The translations under genes and the position numbers were made by a program. A DNA stretch of 64,000 bases from the NCBI RefSeq assembly GCF_050436995.1, contig NC_134745.1, positions 13,888,001-13,952,000 of the forward strand, read 5' to 3'. How positions within the stretch are numbered: the stretch's first letter is position 1; every line of letters begins with the position of its first letter. The stretch comes from Anticarsia gemmatalis. Lineage: Eukaryota > Arthropoda > Insecta > Lepidoptera > Erebidae. Below, piece by piece: positions 62,700-64,000 of this stretch. The notes beneath the pieces are model-generated. The model was not told the DNA's origin and did not search any database. It worked only from the letters and a program-made list of their open reading frames with translations.

Positions 62700-64000
62700 T
62701 AAACTGTTATTAGTGTTGACTAATTCTAACCCGAATTCCAGATTTATTTCAGTTCAGTGGTATGTAGGTTTCCCAGTAAAATATCTGGCAGTTTCTTATA
62801 TTTGTCTCCAACATGAGTATTAGTCAGTAATCCTAAATGAATCTCTATACTAATACTTTATACTCGTATTATAAAAAATTGTTTTAATTATTTTTCGGGG
62901 AAGGACAAAGGTGCGAGTGCAGCCGCAGGCTTAAGTTAGTGAGAGTATATGTAAGTCATGTATGTAACGCCTAAAAATAGAGATTTCAGAAAACCAATTT
63001 CGATGGCTTCTAAATCCGTGTTGATGTTTGAATGACGTTGATATCGAATATCTTATCTTAAAGTCAAATTATTGATTAGATAATGTATTGTTTTGGCGAA
63101 TGCATTCACTTAGAGATAAAATACATAATATTACGTGTATCTGAAAACGGACAGAATCTGTTTTGGCGGCAGTGTGTGTGTGCAACGCGCATGATTTTTA
63201 ACCTGGCTTTTTTATAGGTAGGGCGTAGAGTAATTATGTTTTATTGTTAGTATACACTATGACTTTAATATTGATTTATTTAAAGCTGAAGCTAATAAGT
63301 GTTGGTTTGTTGAAAGTCAGTAAGGACGGTATATTCCCAGTAGTCCCCTGTAACACTGTCCCCCGGGATGACAACTGGGAGTACAAGTAGGAAAAAAAAT
63401 GCAGATAGGACAGTGTTAATGTCCTAGTCCTAATAAATTGTGCGATGATGTTTGTATATTTTTGATTTGTAGATGGTAATATCAATTTGCTTAATACTGA
63501 AATATTTAACTTCAGAAAATATTTTCAGTAGTCAGTCATAACAAATATTAGGATATTTGTCTACTGTTAAAGGAGTGAGTGTAAATAATTTTATTATAAC
63601 GTATTTGAAGTGAATATTTGGCAGAATACCAAGCTACATATAGTGCAAACTTACTGCAGTCTTAGCAAATCGCTAGTGTCGTATTTCTCTCTGTATGTGA
63701 AAATTATATTCATAGTCAACACTTTAGAGACTCACAAGTGCATAGAAATCGCCAACCAGGTTATTTTTGCAAATAAATAGCAAGTAGAAAAGTCACACTC
63801 ATTATTCTTCTCATTTCTTTTCACTGGCCTCTATAGGTATGAAGAAAAATAAAAGATAGAAGGGAAGCAAACCGCCTTTTAATTACAGAATAATATTCAT
63901 ACTTAATATTAATCGAAGGTTGTACACAGGCGATTGCAAAAAATTACAGGTTACTATTTTGTTTGAGGCTTTAAAAAGGCGAATTTTGCACTCGCTATTG
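62700..64000. other. AT-rich stretch at right edge, no gene seen
   Basis: I find no coding exon. A short inverted pair AACACTGTCC / GGACAGTGTT (63352-63361 and 63408-63417) and a dinucleotide patch near 63173 are the only structure noted. Confidence 0.5.

Noticed and set aside
63345..63420. Short inverted repeat considered as a MITE or hairpin RNA
   Set aside because: Arms are only 10 bases with a loop of nearly 50 bases; compatible with chance.

Overview
The window is nuclear DNA from an insect, almost certainly a moth or butterfly (Lepidoptera). The evidence is AT-rich introns with short GC-rich exons and GT-AG junctions, six recognisable animal genes, and relics of interspersed repeats of the kind common in lepidopteran genomes. 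A noctuoid moth is my guess, not something shown. Most exons are too short to stand out as long ORFs; I assembled them from splice sites, phase and family resemblance.

Layout. (1) 1-1850: two interleaved genes, COQ7 (ubiquinone hydroxylase, minus strand, continuing left) and the 3' end of a shifted/WIF1-type EGF protein (plus strand, 5' part off the left edge). (2) About 3000-3620: a probable shared promoter. A candidate COQ7 5'UTR exon points left and the erect wing 5'UTR exon points right. (3) 5630-20870: erect wing (ewg, the insect NRF1), 13 coding exons on the plus strand, an in-frame early end in exon 11 followed by a roughly 3 kb intron rich in poly(A) signals, and a long 3'UTR. (4) 21600-23500: COX5A, minus strand, two coding exons. 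(5) 24180-27440: JMJD6, minus strand, three exons. (6) 28215 to the right edge: a kinesin-13 of the Klp10A/KIF2 type, plus strand. Its first coding exon (28215-28275) is separated from the second (58206-58399) by an intron of about 30 kb. A separate GC-rich first-exon-like ORF lies at 60126-60245. The motor domain lies beyond the window.

Functional grouping. COQ7 and COX5A act in mitochondria, in ubiquinone synthesis and respiratory complex IV. NRF1, the vertebrate relative of ewg, is a regulator of nuclear genes for mitochondrial proteins, so having these genes side by side is suggestive but may be chance. JMJD6 and the kinesin-13 form a divergent pair sharing about 0.8 kb of upstream DNA.

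I found no bacterial features, CRISPR array, rRNA or tRNA, and no new multi-gene system. The best leads are post-transcriptional. In ewg they are intronic polyadenylation with AU-rich tracts resembling the ELAV-controlled arrangement known in Drosophila, a possible stop-codon readthrough tail, and a long near-perfect hairpin in the 3'UTR. The others are the mutually nested COQ7/shf arrangement and the possible second promoter inside the kinesin-13 gene.
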